A stretch of 64,000 nt of DNA from Adiantum capillus-veneris. Taxonomy: Eukaryota > Streptophyta > Polypodiopsida > Polypodiales > Pteridaceae. Positions 26,625 through 36,290 of the stretch are shown piece by piece. How positions within the stretch are numbered: the first letter of the stretch is position 1; every line of letters begins with the position of its first letter. The stretch spans positions 37,507,922-37,571,921 of the forward strand of contig CM043969.1 in assembly GCA_014529385.2 (NCBI GenBank). The letters are read 5' to 3'. The position numbers and the translations under genes were made by a program. The notes under the pieces are model-generated. The model saw nothing but the letters and a program-made list of their open reading frames with translations, was not told where the DNA came from and made no database searches.

Positions 26625-29155
26625 ATGGTCGTCACCCGAAGCGGAATGGATACTTCGCATACATGTGATGAGCATGAGAGAGGCGACGAAGACTCGTCCC
26701 CACCCCGAGATGATTTCTTCAACCCTCCCCCTTCGCCATCTACGCCACCAAGTGCACCAAACCCTATGGAGGCAATGGTCAAGCAGATGATGGCCATGAT
26801 GGATAGACAAGAAGCAAATTGCCTTGCTAAGGACAGTGAGCATGACAAAAAGAGCCCGTAAGCGCGACGACAGAATTGCAAGAATGGCCGCAGACCAAGA
26901 AGCCAAGGACCACGAGCGCGACGACAGAAATGCAAGACATGTCGCACAACAGGAAGACAAGCGCCTTGCTTTAGAACGCGAGCGCGACGCAAGAAAAGAA
27001 AGAAAAGAACTAAGGAAGGAGGAAGCGACAGCACGTGCCGCGGCCTTGGAGGCCGAGCGTGAAACTCGACGAGAGCTACGCACTCAAGAATTGCTTGCCC
27101 AAGTCCTAGCCTCGAAGACCAAACCACCCAAAGATCGTGGGAGTTCGTCAAGTGGCGCAAGCCATGATGCGGATTCCAACCATCCAGTCACAGAGAAGTT
27201 GACTTTCAGTAAGTATGACGATAAGATGGATGCTACTGTTATCCTTTCTTGGTTGCATCAATTTAATGCTTATTTTGCGACAACTAAGAAAACAGGCAAT
27301 AGCAAAGTTTTGACGGCAGCTATGTACCTTGCCGATGATGCCATTAATTGGTACCAGGCATGGCAAGAGGCACAGCTAGCCGCGCACCTAGAGGCAGCCG
27401 ACGATTTCACGCCCCTCTCTTTTAGTTGGGTTGATTTCCAAGACAAGCTCAAGGCGCGGTTTATGCAACCTCAGTACCTTGCACGATTGAAGGACGATTG
27501 GCGAGCTCTCAAGAAAAATGGTATGCCGATTATGTTCTTTTCGAATCGTGTTTTGCAGCTAGGTACCCAATTACGCATGTCGGATGATGAACGCAAAGAG
27601 GCATTCCTTTTTGGACTAGACGACTATATCAAGTTCAATGTAGAAGTCTTCAATCCGATCGATCTCAACAAGGCGGTAGCGATTGCTCTCGCACAAGAGA
27701 TGAAGCACAACAAAGGAAAGCCTAAGGAGAACAAGACTTCCACAAGTACCTCGCAGACTTCTTAGAACCCTCAGAACGGTAAGAATGATAACTCTTCTAA
27801 CCAATCTTCCAACAGTCTCTCATCAAAGAATTCTTCCAATGAATCTAAGGGTAAGGCTAACACAACTGCTAAACCTAAGCTTACTCCAGATAAAAAGGTA
27901 GCACAAGGAATTGTAGGAGGATACATCACTTCGGAAGAACAAAGCACTTATTCTAAGGAAGGTCGTTGTTTTCATTGTCACATTAAGGGTCACATAAAAA
28001 GAACATGTCCTAAGCTTGAATCGAATGAATCTAAAGAACCCACAGCACCCACTACATCTATCAATGCAATGAATGATAACACGAGTGTGCCCCAAGTTTC
28101 TCAGGACCCTCCGATTGATGAATCTCTCATTAAAGGTTATGGTCGTACGTCGATGCACTGTTTTTTTATATTGTGTGACCCAGGTAGTATGCATGATGTG
28201 ATCAGTTCCTCTCTTGTTGACAGAGCCCGCCTCGAAGTTAGTCCGAGATCTCCTATCGAGGTCTCTGGCTTTCGTCCTGGTATGGACACTTTCATCACGG
28301 AGGAGTGCCTTGATGTGTTGTTTGCAATCCAACGAAACTACCTTCACTAGAAGATTTGTTGTTTCTCCTCTCTCAGGATGTGATATGATTTTGGGCATTC
28401 GATGGTTTCGTGAGACTAACGCTCTCATTGATTTTGAGGCTAACACTTTAACTCTCAATGCCAAAAGTGATTCTCCTACTGTCTTTCATGGAGAGGACAT
28501 TCCTCATTCTCCATCTCTTATTGCTAATATGCAGGACAAGGTTGAAAGGATTCGGGATAAGGAGATTCTCTCAGTCTCTCTTTCTGCACAACATGACACA
28601 CAGGATTTGCATGATTATGAGAAGCATGATGATTTGAAGAATAATGATTTGCATGATGATTTGGATGACAATGACAAGCATGATGATTTGCATGATCAAG
28701 ATGTGATTTCTCACAAGCATGATGAGATGCATGAAGAAGATGTGATTGTTCGCCAGGATGAGGTGTTAGTGGATGCTTTTTCTAGAGAAGCTAACCTCGT
28801 TGCAGATTCGATCAATCACGAAGGATCGATCTTGGCTCTCGAGCCTAGATCCCGAGAACCATTACAGGAAGTATTATGTGTTCGCATGATTGATACGCAT
28901 GCATTGTTCGAGTGTTTCATTCGTAACGGTTTCCTGTATTTTAGTCAGCATCGTTATGTGATCCCTTTTGCTAGGCATGACATATTGTATGTTGAGCACG
29001 TTTCTCTCATGGATGAGCACGAATGTATGTGGATTGTTCAGCAAAAGCCAAAAATTTTGTATGTTAGGAAGTTACATTCCATGTCTCTTCCTTGGCATGA
29101 CACAGTTTCCGAAAGAGCACATGATAGTATGAGCACCCAGGCATTTCCATTGTGA
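26625..29155 (+). pseudogene. Element F Gag and aspartic protease
   Basis: Starts MVVTRSGMDTS at 26625. A frame change near 26850 leads into a long charged coiled-coil (Arg/Glu/Asp/Ala-rich, 26870-27110) and a Ty3/Gypsy capsid-like domain (27180-27700; W-L-H-Q-F-N-A-Y-F, A-I-N-W-Y-Q, W-V-D-F-Q-D-K-L). An in-frame TAG at 27763 is followed in the same frame by a zinc knuckle CFHCHIKGHIKRTC (about 27968) and a retropepsin-like C-D-P-G-S-M-H-D-V-I-S (about 28170), where the catalytic triplet D-S/T-G has become D-P-G. A second frame change near 28345 leads to G-C-D-M-I-L-G-I-R-W-F and an acidic His/Asp repeat (H-D-D-L units, 28590-28740). The frame stops at 29153. Reverse transcriptase motifs never appear. 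Confidence 0.82.
28585..28745 (+). repeat. Coding repeat of H-D-D-L type units
   Basis: About 50 codons made of variations on catgatgatttg, translating to alternating His, Asp, Leu, Lys and Asn. It looks like slippage-driven expansion just behind the protease. Confidence 0.75.
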
Positions 29156-29277
29156 TTTGCCACAGTTGATTGATTTCGATCAAAGAGAAAAGATTCGATT
29201 TCATTGTTTGCATGTGTTTGATGAACGGTTTATCATTCCGTCTCTATGTTCATCTACATTGCATACACAGTCTTTAG

Positions 29278-29307
29278 CATTAGGAGAAAGCTGGACTCAC
29301 TTTTGGG
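29278..29307 (+). repeat. Element T left terminal inverted repeat
   Basis: 29 of 30 bases match the reverse complement of 41073-41102. A purine GAGAGAGAG patch follows about 20-35 bp inside both copies, but the sequence in between is not conserved. Confidence 0.8.
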
Positions 29308-29640
29308 ACTTTCAGTTTTAGAGAGAGAGTGGTGCTCGACCAATGAGGAAGAGGCTAACGTTACGTTGAAAATCGACATTTTGGAGTCAAGCTCTTTTAA
29401 GAAAAGGGAGGAAATATTTTTTTGGTTTATCAAATTGCACAATTTCACGCTTTCAAGGCATAAATGTCGTAAGTCGTACTAACTCTGTACCGAGGAATTT
29501 CAAAACTTTCATTGAAGACTCTATCTAGTATCTTTGTTCCCGCCCAAATATGACTTTGAGTAGCTCTACTTCCCTCTCAAAACTTCTTCCCTTTTTCATA
29601 TTTGCGCTAACCTTTCTGTGTATTCATTCTACTGCACATC

Positions 29641-30761
29641 ATGTCTACTTCTCGAAGGCCTAGCACTACCATTGACTCTGTTAGCATTTTTAACAGTTAT
29701 ACTACAGACGATCAAGCATGGATACCATCTCGAATAACTATCGGAAGTTGGGTTCTACTGCAAACTAGGAGGAGGAAGAGGAGGCAACGAAATGATTTCG
29801 TGGAGGCTTTCAAGGGTCAAGTTAAAGAGTTTAAAGTGTGTGCACAAATCAAGCGGGTGAAAGAGATCCTCATACAACATGCTTCCCAGCATGCAGACTT
29901 AAGGTTGCAAACATCTCTTCCAAGTTTTCCAAGGCATTGACCCAACTGAAAGTTATTTCAGCATCTCGCTTAGTGCATGATTATATTCGAATATTAAGTG
30001 GTGGATATCATCTTTGGTATGTTTCAGATATTTATCCATCGAATAGGACAGATTGGCAACCAGTTGAGAGCATAGTTGGGATTTTTGATGCTTTCCATGC
30101 GTTTATTGGTGAGCAAATGTACCGAGAAAGACAACACAAGAAACTTGCAGATAATGGAATTTTCTTTTATGATATGTCATATGTGGAACCGAGAACTTCC
30201 ATTGGTTGGGGTCATGTAGCTCCTTTGTCACTTCCATCCTTTGACAGCAAGGATTGGTCCTTGCCTGCTTCGCAAACTAGTGAAAGCTTTAGGAATAAGT
30301 TGTTTCAAGATATACAAAAGTCCCTCAAGTATTCAATTGCCACAAAAATAGTTCGGCTTGCACTATTTATGCCTCTTGACTTTTTATATGATAATTGGGA
30401 TAGGAAACAATCACAGAACAAAATCTGTATTTTGCAAAAGAAGTCCATAATTTGCAAGTTCATTATAAGCTCTCAAAATTTCTTAGTATCGTTTTACTAT
30501 ATTAGATATCATCTTCTTAGTGGGCAACTTATTCCACTCGACCAAGATACGAAGAACAGCCTCGAGAACAAACCTTTATCAATGGAGCTCTACTTTCGAG
30601 ACAGCCTACTTACTGTGATGGAGACAATGTCAAGCACAACTCTTGTACAGCTCAGGATAGATCTTACATGTGAAGACCTTCCACTTTTGCCGGAATTGTA
30701 TGCATTCAGTCTCAACAATAGAAAGGTGCTTACTAAATCGATAAATTTTGATTGTCTTTAA
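29641..30761 (+). pseudogene. Element T gene 1 (unknown protein, broken by a frameshift)
   Basis: An ORF starts MSTSRRPSTTIDSV at 29641, preceded by a promoter-like A/T- and C/T-rich stretch. It has a basic patch T-R-R-R-K-R-R-Q-R near residue 42 that could be a nuclear signal. Near 29890 the readable protein moves to another frame (open 29838-30761), continuing through L-V-H-D-Y-I-R-I-L-S-G-G-Y-H-L-W-Y-V and V-E-P-R-T-S-I-G-W-G-H-V-A-P. The part after about 30400 is less protein-like and may include an intron. I do not recognise the family. Composition and length suggest a real former gene rather than chance. Confidence 0.45.
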
Positions 30762-31074
30762 TACACTAAGACACAATCTAACTTTTTCTTCTTTTCGGAT
30801 TCCAAGGCGCAAGGAGAAAACAACATTGTGCAAGGAGTCACTAACAAATACACTTCACTTAATTGCTTCCACCGGAAGCTAGGTCACATACCTTGTGCAC
30901 GCAAAGAGCTTTGATGCCATGCAAACCATGATGTACTCTTCAAAATGACTAATGCAGAGACATTTTTTGGCGATCAAACAATGTTTCAAAAATGTACATT
31001 TTCAATGTTTCAAAACTTTATATATTGTGTTGTTTCTGTCAAGATTTATACAAGTAAATTGCTCCCTTTCCCTG

Positions 31075-31680
31075 CTATTGTCCTCTCCCCCGGTTTGTGC
31101 CACTCGTCCCCTGTCCTCTCCCCCGATTGCTCCCCTGCCCTCTGCTCCGGTTGCTACTACCTTTACCTGTGGGGACGCTGGTCTCGGGCATCCTTTCGCG
31201 TCGCTCGAAATCATGGGCCTCTTCCATGGCTTCCCATGCTTCTTGCACCTGTGAAGCTTCCCGTTGTTCTTGCTCTTGCCGTCGACGTGTAGCCCATTCC
31301 TCTACTTCTGCGGCGTCTGCATAATATTGGTTTATTGCTTCTTGCATATTTTGAACTTCTTCTTGAGTCTGATTGTGGCGTTGAGTCATTTCGTTAATAT
31401 GAGCCTCTTCGAACTCCTTAGCTCTCGCCGCTTCCTCTCTTTTGCGTCTGTTTATCGAGATTATAATATGTTGGATGGCCATTACAGAAAAATGTCGCAC
31501 ATTGTTGGGGGTGTAGTTATGTAATCGAAGTTCCTGTAGATGTGTGATATAGACATTTGTTGCTTCATACATAAGTTGCAGCAAACAATAAAACAGCAGA
31601 TTATTACGTTTGGTATATCCATAATTTGACTGATGAGCAACAGGGCATTCAAACAGGTTCACCAGCCACAGCTATAGTCA
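31075..31680 (-). CDS. Element T gene 2, downstream exon: coiled-coil protein with RG-rich tail
   Basis: About 195 codons on the - strand, probably an exon without its own start. A helical region (H-F-S-V-M-A-I-Q-H-I-I-I-S-I-N-R-R-K-R-E-E) leads into a long Glu/Gln/Ala-rich coiled coil (about 31240-31420), then a tail of repeated R-G-Q-G-S-N/G-R-G units to the stop at 31075. RG-rich tails commonly bind nucleic acid. Possible upstream exons are at 32045-32245 and 32768-33170 on the same strand. Function unknown. Confidence 0.45.
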
Positions 31681-32044
31681 TCAGTCTACGCGGGCACGAT
31701 TACCCGTTCGTGCCGGACTACATTTCCTAGATCATGTTCTAACAAAAGATGCTCTACACAACATACAAGTTTTTTCGTGGCACTACATACATAACCACTT
31801 GAGTCAGCAACACATTACAAAGAGACACTACTTTCCAAATGTACCCAAATGGACCTTACGTTTTTACACGACCATGAAACGCCCTGCTTTGCCCGGAGTT
31901 TGCGTAGTAAACAATCTTAGCTTCCATGTCAAATAACATTAGACTCCAATGATCACTACATAGGCACCATCAAAGATGAGGATAGATTCTCAATGCAACA
32001 TGTTTTTTACAAGGTAAGAAAATACTCACGATTGATTGTACGCA

Positions 32045-32245
32045 GTGACCAGAAAGCGCGCTAGATCAAAGTTGACTATGCTAAACCAGTTCATCAGACT
32101 CAAAAAGGAAACTGATTTGTTCTGCAAATAAGGCGATATCAATGGATCTATTACGTATACTTTGTCTTGAACCTCAGGGGGCAGAAGCGAGACAGCGTGG
32201 CTAACATGAACAAATGGCAGAGATTAGACTTGAGGTATTTCAGCG
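32045..32245 (-). CDS. Possible element T exon on the - strand
   Basis: A frame of about 60 codons (S-L-P-F-V-H-V-S-H-A-V-S-L-L-P, K-V-Y-V-I-D-P-L, F-S-I-V-N-F-D-L-A-R-F-L) runs to a good splice donor (GTGAGT at about 32032 on the - strand). The H...V-Y-V-I-D-P-L spacing is reminiscent of the His/Asp pair of C48 (Ulp1-like) cysteine proteases found in some plant transposons, but the match is slight and no Cys/Gln motif is placed. Confidence 0.25.
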
Positions 32246-32264
32246 GGCTGTCACTGCCATAAAC

Positions 32265-32605
32265 CCGTGGGTCAATACCGAGCGAGTGGGGCAGCTATCG
32301 AATTCCATCCACCACTGACTCGCTTGGTATTGACCCATGTCTTAACGGTAGTGAGCCATTATAAAGAAAAACTTGACGACTGTCGCAAAGACATACGTCA
32401 ATACCGAGCGAGTCAGTGGCAGATTCCAATTCCATAAGCCACTGACTCGCTTGGTATTGACCCATGTCTTTAAGGTAGTGAGCCATTATAAAGAAAAACT
32501 TGGCGACTCTCGCAAAGACATGGGTCAATACGGAGCGAGTAGTACCACTATCCGATTTCATAAGCCACTGTCTCGCTTGGTATTGACCCATGTCTCGGTA
32601 GAGAC
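32265..32605. repeat. Element T palindrome array I (three hairpin units)
   Basis: Three units of about 125 bp, each with GACATGGGTCAATACCGAGC facing its inverse GCTTGGTATTGACCCATGTC about 40 bp away (around 32266-32344, 32390-32470, 32515-32595). Between hairpins a conserved spacer reads gtgagccattataaag. The core C-G-C-T-T/C-G-G-T-A-x-T-G-A-C-C is shared with arrays II-IV. Confidence 0.88.
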
Positions 32606-32767
32606 CCATTTAATGAACATGAGAATTGAAGATCATGAGAATTACCACAAAGCAACGTTGACAACCTCATTCGTTGCGAGCGAGTCGGTGAAACTGCACA
32701 TGCACCGGAAGTCTAGATGATCGAGGTTGAAAATGCCGGCCTCCTCTGACCTTGCAGGCAGCTGTAT

Positions 32768-33170
32768 CTACACATGCAGAGGCACTGAGCTCAACAGAAC
32801 TCTCAACTCCTCTTCATTCTCTCCGTTGATTTGCTCTAAAATGATTGACTCATTCGATACGTTGGATGGCCCTTGTGATGCAGAGCCTTGCCCTTGCCTT
32901 TCTTGAGCTGGCTCCCTGGCTGCCTCATGCTCCTCCCTAACAGCTTCAGGCTCCGGATCATTTTCCTTCAATATTGGTTGCTCCATAGATGCCTCAAGCT
33001 CCACCCTGGCCTGCTCTTGCCCCTCATCATCCCTTACTGGCTACGGATCCTCCATGACTTGCTCATTTTGGTGTCTAGCTGGCTCCTCCATAACTGTATC
33101 TGTTTCTTCCATGACTGCCTCGGGGTCCACTCTGGCTTGCTCATGCCACTCTATTTGCCTTGCCTTATTC
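32768..33170 (-). pseudogene. Element T acidic Glu/Gln/Ala-rich coding fragment
   Basis: On the - strand a frame runs from about 33170 to a stop at 32768, with one internal stop near 33040. It contains a repeated phrase E-Q-A-R-V-[DE]-[PL]-E-A-[VS]-M-E-[EQ] and ends in an acidic I-N-G-E-N-E-E-E-L-R-V-L-L. It may be an upstream exon of the coiled-coil gene at 31075-31680. Array II lies directly upstream, where a promoter would be. Function unknown. Confidence 0.35.
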
Positions 33171-33630
33171 GCTTGGTAGTGACCTCAGAAAATAATAATA
33201 GCAGACATGACTTATATTTTATGAGGTCACTACCGAGCGAACAGGTGCATAGGAAAGAGTTTGCCTTGCCTTATTCGTTCGACCTCAGAAAATAGTAATA
33301 GCAGACATGACTTATATTTTTTGAGGTCACTACCGAGCGAATAGGTGCATAGGAAAGAGTATGCCTTGCCTTATTCGCTCGGTAGTGACCTAAGAAAATA
33401 GTAATAGCAGACATGACTTATATTTTCTGAGGTCACTACCGAGCGAATAGGTGCATAGAAAAGAGTATGCCTTGCCTTATTCGCTCGGTAGTGACCTCAG
33501 AAAATAGTAATAACACACATGACTTATATTTTTTGAGGTCACTATCGAGCGAATAGGTGCATAGGAAAGAGTTTTTCTTGCCTTATTCGCTTGGTAGTGA
33601 CCTCAGAAAAATGTACAAGCAAGCGAACAG
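33166..33630. repeat. Element T palindrome array II (4.5 tandem units of about 106 bp)
   Basis: Each unit starts TTATTCGCTCGGTAGTGACC, has a loop of about 35 bp (agaaaatagtaatagcagac), and then the inverse GGTCACTACCGAGCGAATA followed by ggtgcataggaaagag. Units begin near 33166, 33271, 33371, 33477 and 33583 (the last truncated). Unit 2 has lost about 6 bp of the left arm. There are no variable spacers, so this is not a CRISPR. It sits between the - strand fragment ending at 33170 and the + strand gene at 33938. Confidence 0.92.
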
Positions 33631-33937
33631 GTTTACATCCCCTGCAACAAAATACCAATGTGAAGGAGATGTTTAAATCCATGCGGTCCTAACTGTCATG
33701 TCGTTCCCTCCCATCACCTCTCCTAATCTCGAGGAAATGGTACCATTGATTCTCTCTCCCACGTCCACCTCTCATAAAACCGCATGGCGGTACCACCCCT
33801 CACAGACCACTCACTCATAAGCCAGAACCCAGGCTCTACTTTTTAGGCATGTTCATCTAGTCTATTTAACCAGCAGTTGTTTCAAAACCTCCCTCAAGGT
33901 TTCACAGAACAACTACAAGAAGCTTAGGATAGTGGTA

Positions 33938-34528
33938 ATGCCTTTCCAAGGTATACTCCCGCAGCGCCAGCAGCACCGCATCCGGGCCCTCCTCATGAGG
34001 TCCCCCCTTGGCCCTCCCCTAATGTTACCCTTATTGTTCTCAACCGACACAGCCCGAGAGTGGCTGCTGTCAACACGGGAGTCAATTCTCGAGGTAAGCC
34101 GCTAGTAATTCTTTGCTTTCTACTCCCAATTTCCAAGCTCCTAGTTTGAAGAGATTATTTGTTAAATGCTATGTGTAGGATGCTAGCCTGAAGCTGCAGC
34201 AAATGCTGATCGTCAGGCAGAGGGTCTCAATCCTTAAAGACTCTCTGGAAGCAAGAAGGCCTGAAGACCTGCAGCGATTGCTCGCCGAGAATGACTCTGT
34301 AGAGGCTATCTATAATTGACTTCAGAAAATGAAGGATGAAGTGCTTGAGCTAGCCAGTAAATATGAGGAAGCAATTAACTTTGCCAACAGGCTTCAGGAA
34401 GAGATAGTCTCGCTGTGAAGGAAAAGGACTACCTGGTTATTGCAAACCCTAAACCCCCGGAAATTAGTAGGCCACTCTTTGTAAAGTCTGAAGTGTTTTC
34501 TAACTCAAAACCCGGTGTTAAGTTGTAA
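33938..34528 (+). pseudogene. Element T gene 3: two-exon coiled-coil protein
   Basis: Exon 1 is 33938-34093 (starts MPFQGILPQRQQHRIR), donor GTAAGC, acceptor at 34178 (TGTGTAG). Exon 2 reads D-A-S-L-K-L-Q-Q-M-L, a helical Leu/Glu/Arg-rich stretch, to a TGA at 34317. The same frame continues after the TGA with more coiled coil (K-M-K-D-E-V-L-E-L-A-S-K-Y-E-E) and, after a one-base frame change near 34416, ends V-K-S-E-V-F-S-N-S-K-P-G-V-K-L at 34528. A TATA-like ctatttaa lies at 33863. The intact splice sites and continuing reading frame mark it as a decayed real gene. Function unknown. Confidence 0.6.
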
Positions 34529-34601
34529 TTTTGTTTCTTTCTTATAAAATCAAAACGCGTATTTGGCAAAAAAAAACCCTAAATCCGCAACAAATAGGGT
34601 T

Positions 34602-34810
34602 TACCTTCCCCTTATTTGCTTAGTATTGACCTCTGTACTAGCAGATATCACTAACTTTTCTTTTGGTCAGTACCAAGCGAATAGGGCTCTTCGGATTAAG
34701 TGACCTTCCCTTATTCGCTTGGTACTGACCAAGGACGATGGTTAGTACCAAGCGAACAAATGTAGCAAACAAGGTTTACCTTCCCTTATTCACCTGGTAC
34801 TGACTACACA
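34602..34810. repeat. Element T palindrome array III
   Basis: Five copies of the core in alternating orientation: atttgcttagtattgacc (34614), ggtcagtaccaagcgaatag (34665), ttattcgcttggtactgacc (34711), gttagtaccaagcgaac (34740) and ttattcacctggtactgac (34785). Two hairpins and a leftover half. More diverged than array II. Confidence 0.85.
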
Positions 34811-35206
34811 AAATACAAGTGCACAGAAGTGTAGTAAGTAGCATACCTCTTCACTGTGTGTAGAGTTCCGCGTCATTGAAGCACTGCAGAACAAGAGTAA
34901 GAGAAGGAGGATGCACGAGAGTAAGAGGTGATGGAGTTTGCTTACCGCATAGCGTCGATGGGGGTAGAGTTAATTAGAATGATGCGCAGTAGAGGACGCG
35001 AAAAGAGGCAGAATAGTTGAAACTTGAGATGTTTGGCGGGGGTAATGCCTCAACTTAGAATGCTTACCTCGGAGGGTGACAACTTCACTTATGCGCGAGA
35101 TTGTGGTTGGTAAATCATACTGCATGGGAATCTGAGACCATTTATTACTGGTTGTCCTTGTGAGCGCAGCCCACGTGCCTTTTTGAGTGACCGTTTAGGG
35201 TCAGAC

Positions 35207-35572
35207 AGACGCCAATCGCCCTTGCAGTTGCCATCTCCATCTCCAAGTGGAACAAACAGATCGTTGCCGCCTTTGCCTTTTCTGCGCTCTTCCCCTTGGC
35301 CAGCTCTCGTGATCCTACGTTTAGAGTCAGACGTTGATCGCCCTTGCATTCGCCATCTCCATCTCCAAGTAGAACAAACAAATCGCCATCGCCTTTGCAT
35401 TTTCTGCGCTCTTCCCCTTGGCCACTTCTCGTGATCCTGCGTTGAGAGTCAGACGCCGATCGCCCTTGAAGTCGCCATCTCCATGTCCAAGTAGAACAAA
35501 CAGATCGTCATTGCCTTTGCATTTTCTGTGCTCTTCCGCTTGGCCACCTCTCGTGATCCTGCGTTGAGCGAC
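35207..35572. repeat. Three tandem 122-bp repeats inside element T
   Basis: Units start at 35207, 35329 and 35451, each beginning agacg and containing gatcgcccttg, ccatctccatctccaagt, acaaacagatcg and ctctcgtgatcctgcgtt. The unit length is not a multiple of three, so each - strand open frame across it mixes frames; I do not call a gene here. Confidence 0.9.
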
Positions 35573-35924
35573 CTCCACTGGGTCGAGTCCTTTGCTGCTG
35601 CGTCGCCATCGCCATCGCCCCCCTCTGGTTCTTGCTGTCGATGGCCTGCGACATCACCATCCAACTCGGAGCCATTGGATATTGCAGAGATAGGTTCTTT
35701 CTCCCTACCTCTCCCCTTCCTCTATGCTGTTAACTGTGTGCGCACCGAAGCCACTGCATTAGGGTAAAATTAAAAGTCTCAAACCACATGCATGGTTTGA
35801 ATAATTACTCCTTATGTGACCGTGCCTGAGTTTGGGCATAGTGAGTGAGTAGGCCTATAAATCTATCACTGATAACATTAAATGCTCTATTCTTATCCAC
35901 CTGTTCCAAATGCTTGGGTCACAG

Positions 35925-36290
35925 GACAGAACCAAGCGAATAGGGCCCTTTGGAGATTCTTGGGACCCCTATTCTCTTGGTTCTGACTCAACTAATGTCA
36001 CCTCTTATGACATTAGCGCACGAGACAGAACCAAGAGAATAGGGCTCTTCGGAGATTCTTGGGGCCCCTACTCGCTTGGTTCCGACTCAACTAACGTCAC
36101 CTCTTATGACATTAGTGCACGGGACAGAACCAAGCAAATAGGGCCCTTCGGAGATTCTTGGGGCCCCTACTCGCTTGGTTCTGATTCAACTAACGTCACC
36201 TCTTATGACATTAGCGCACGTGAGAGAACCAAGCGAAAAGAGACATTGAGGGGTGCTCGAGGCTCAATATTCGCTTGGTTATGACACCAA
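35925..36290. repeat. Element T palindrome array IV (three units of about 99 bp plus a half)
   Basis: Units start GACAGAACCAAGCGAATAGG at 35925, 36023 and 36123, with the inverse CTATTCTCTTGGTTCTGAC about 50 bp on. A second small hairpin (actaatgtcacctcttatgacattag) sits between units. A final diverged unit at 36221-36285 ends with ttcgcttggttatgac. The same core as arrays I-III is kept but with GGTTCTGAC in place of GGTANTGACC. A + strand frame stays open over all units (33-residue repeat). Confidence 0.9.

Noticed and set aside
32045-32245. Ulp1-type (C48) protease call for the - strand exon in element T
   Set aside because: Only a loose His...Asp spacing was seen; no Cys or Gln motif could be placed, so the function is not claimed.
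32295-32609. 104-codon - strand frame over palindrome array I
   Set aside because: The repeated peptide simply reflects the repeated DNA; unit length is not a multiple of three throughout.
33166-33630. Regular repeats that look like a CRISPR array
   Set aside because: Whole units including loops are repeated, there are no unique spacers, and the genome is eukaryotic. It is a tandem palindrome array.
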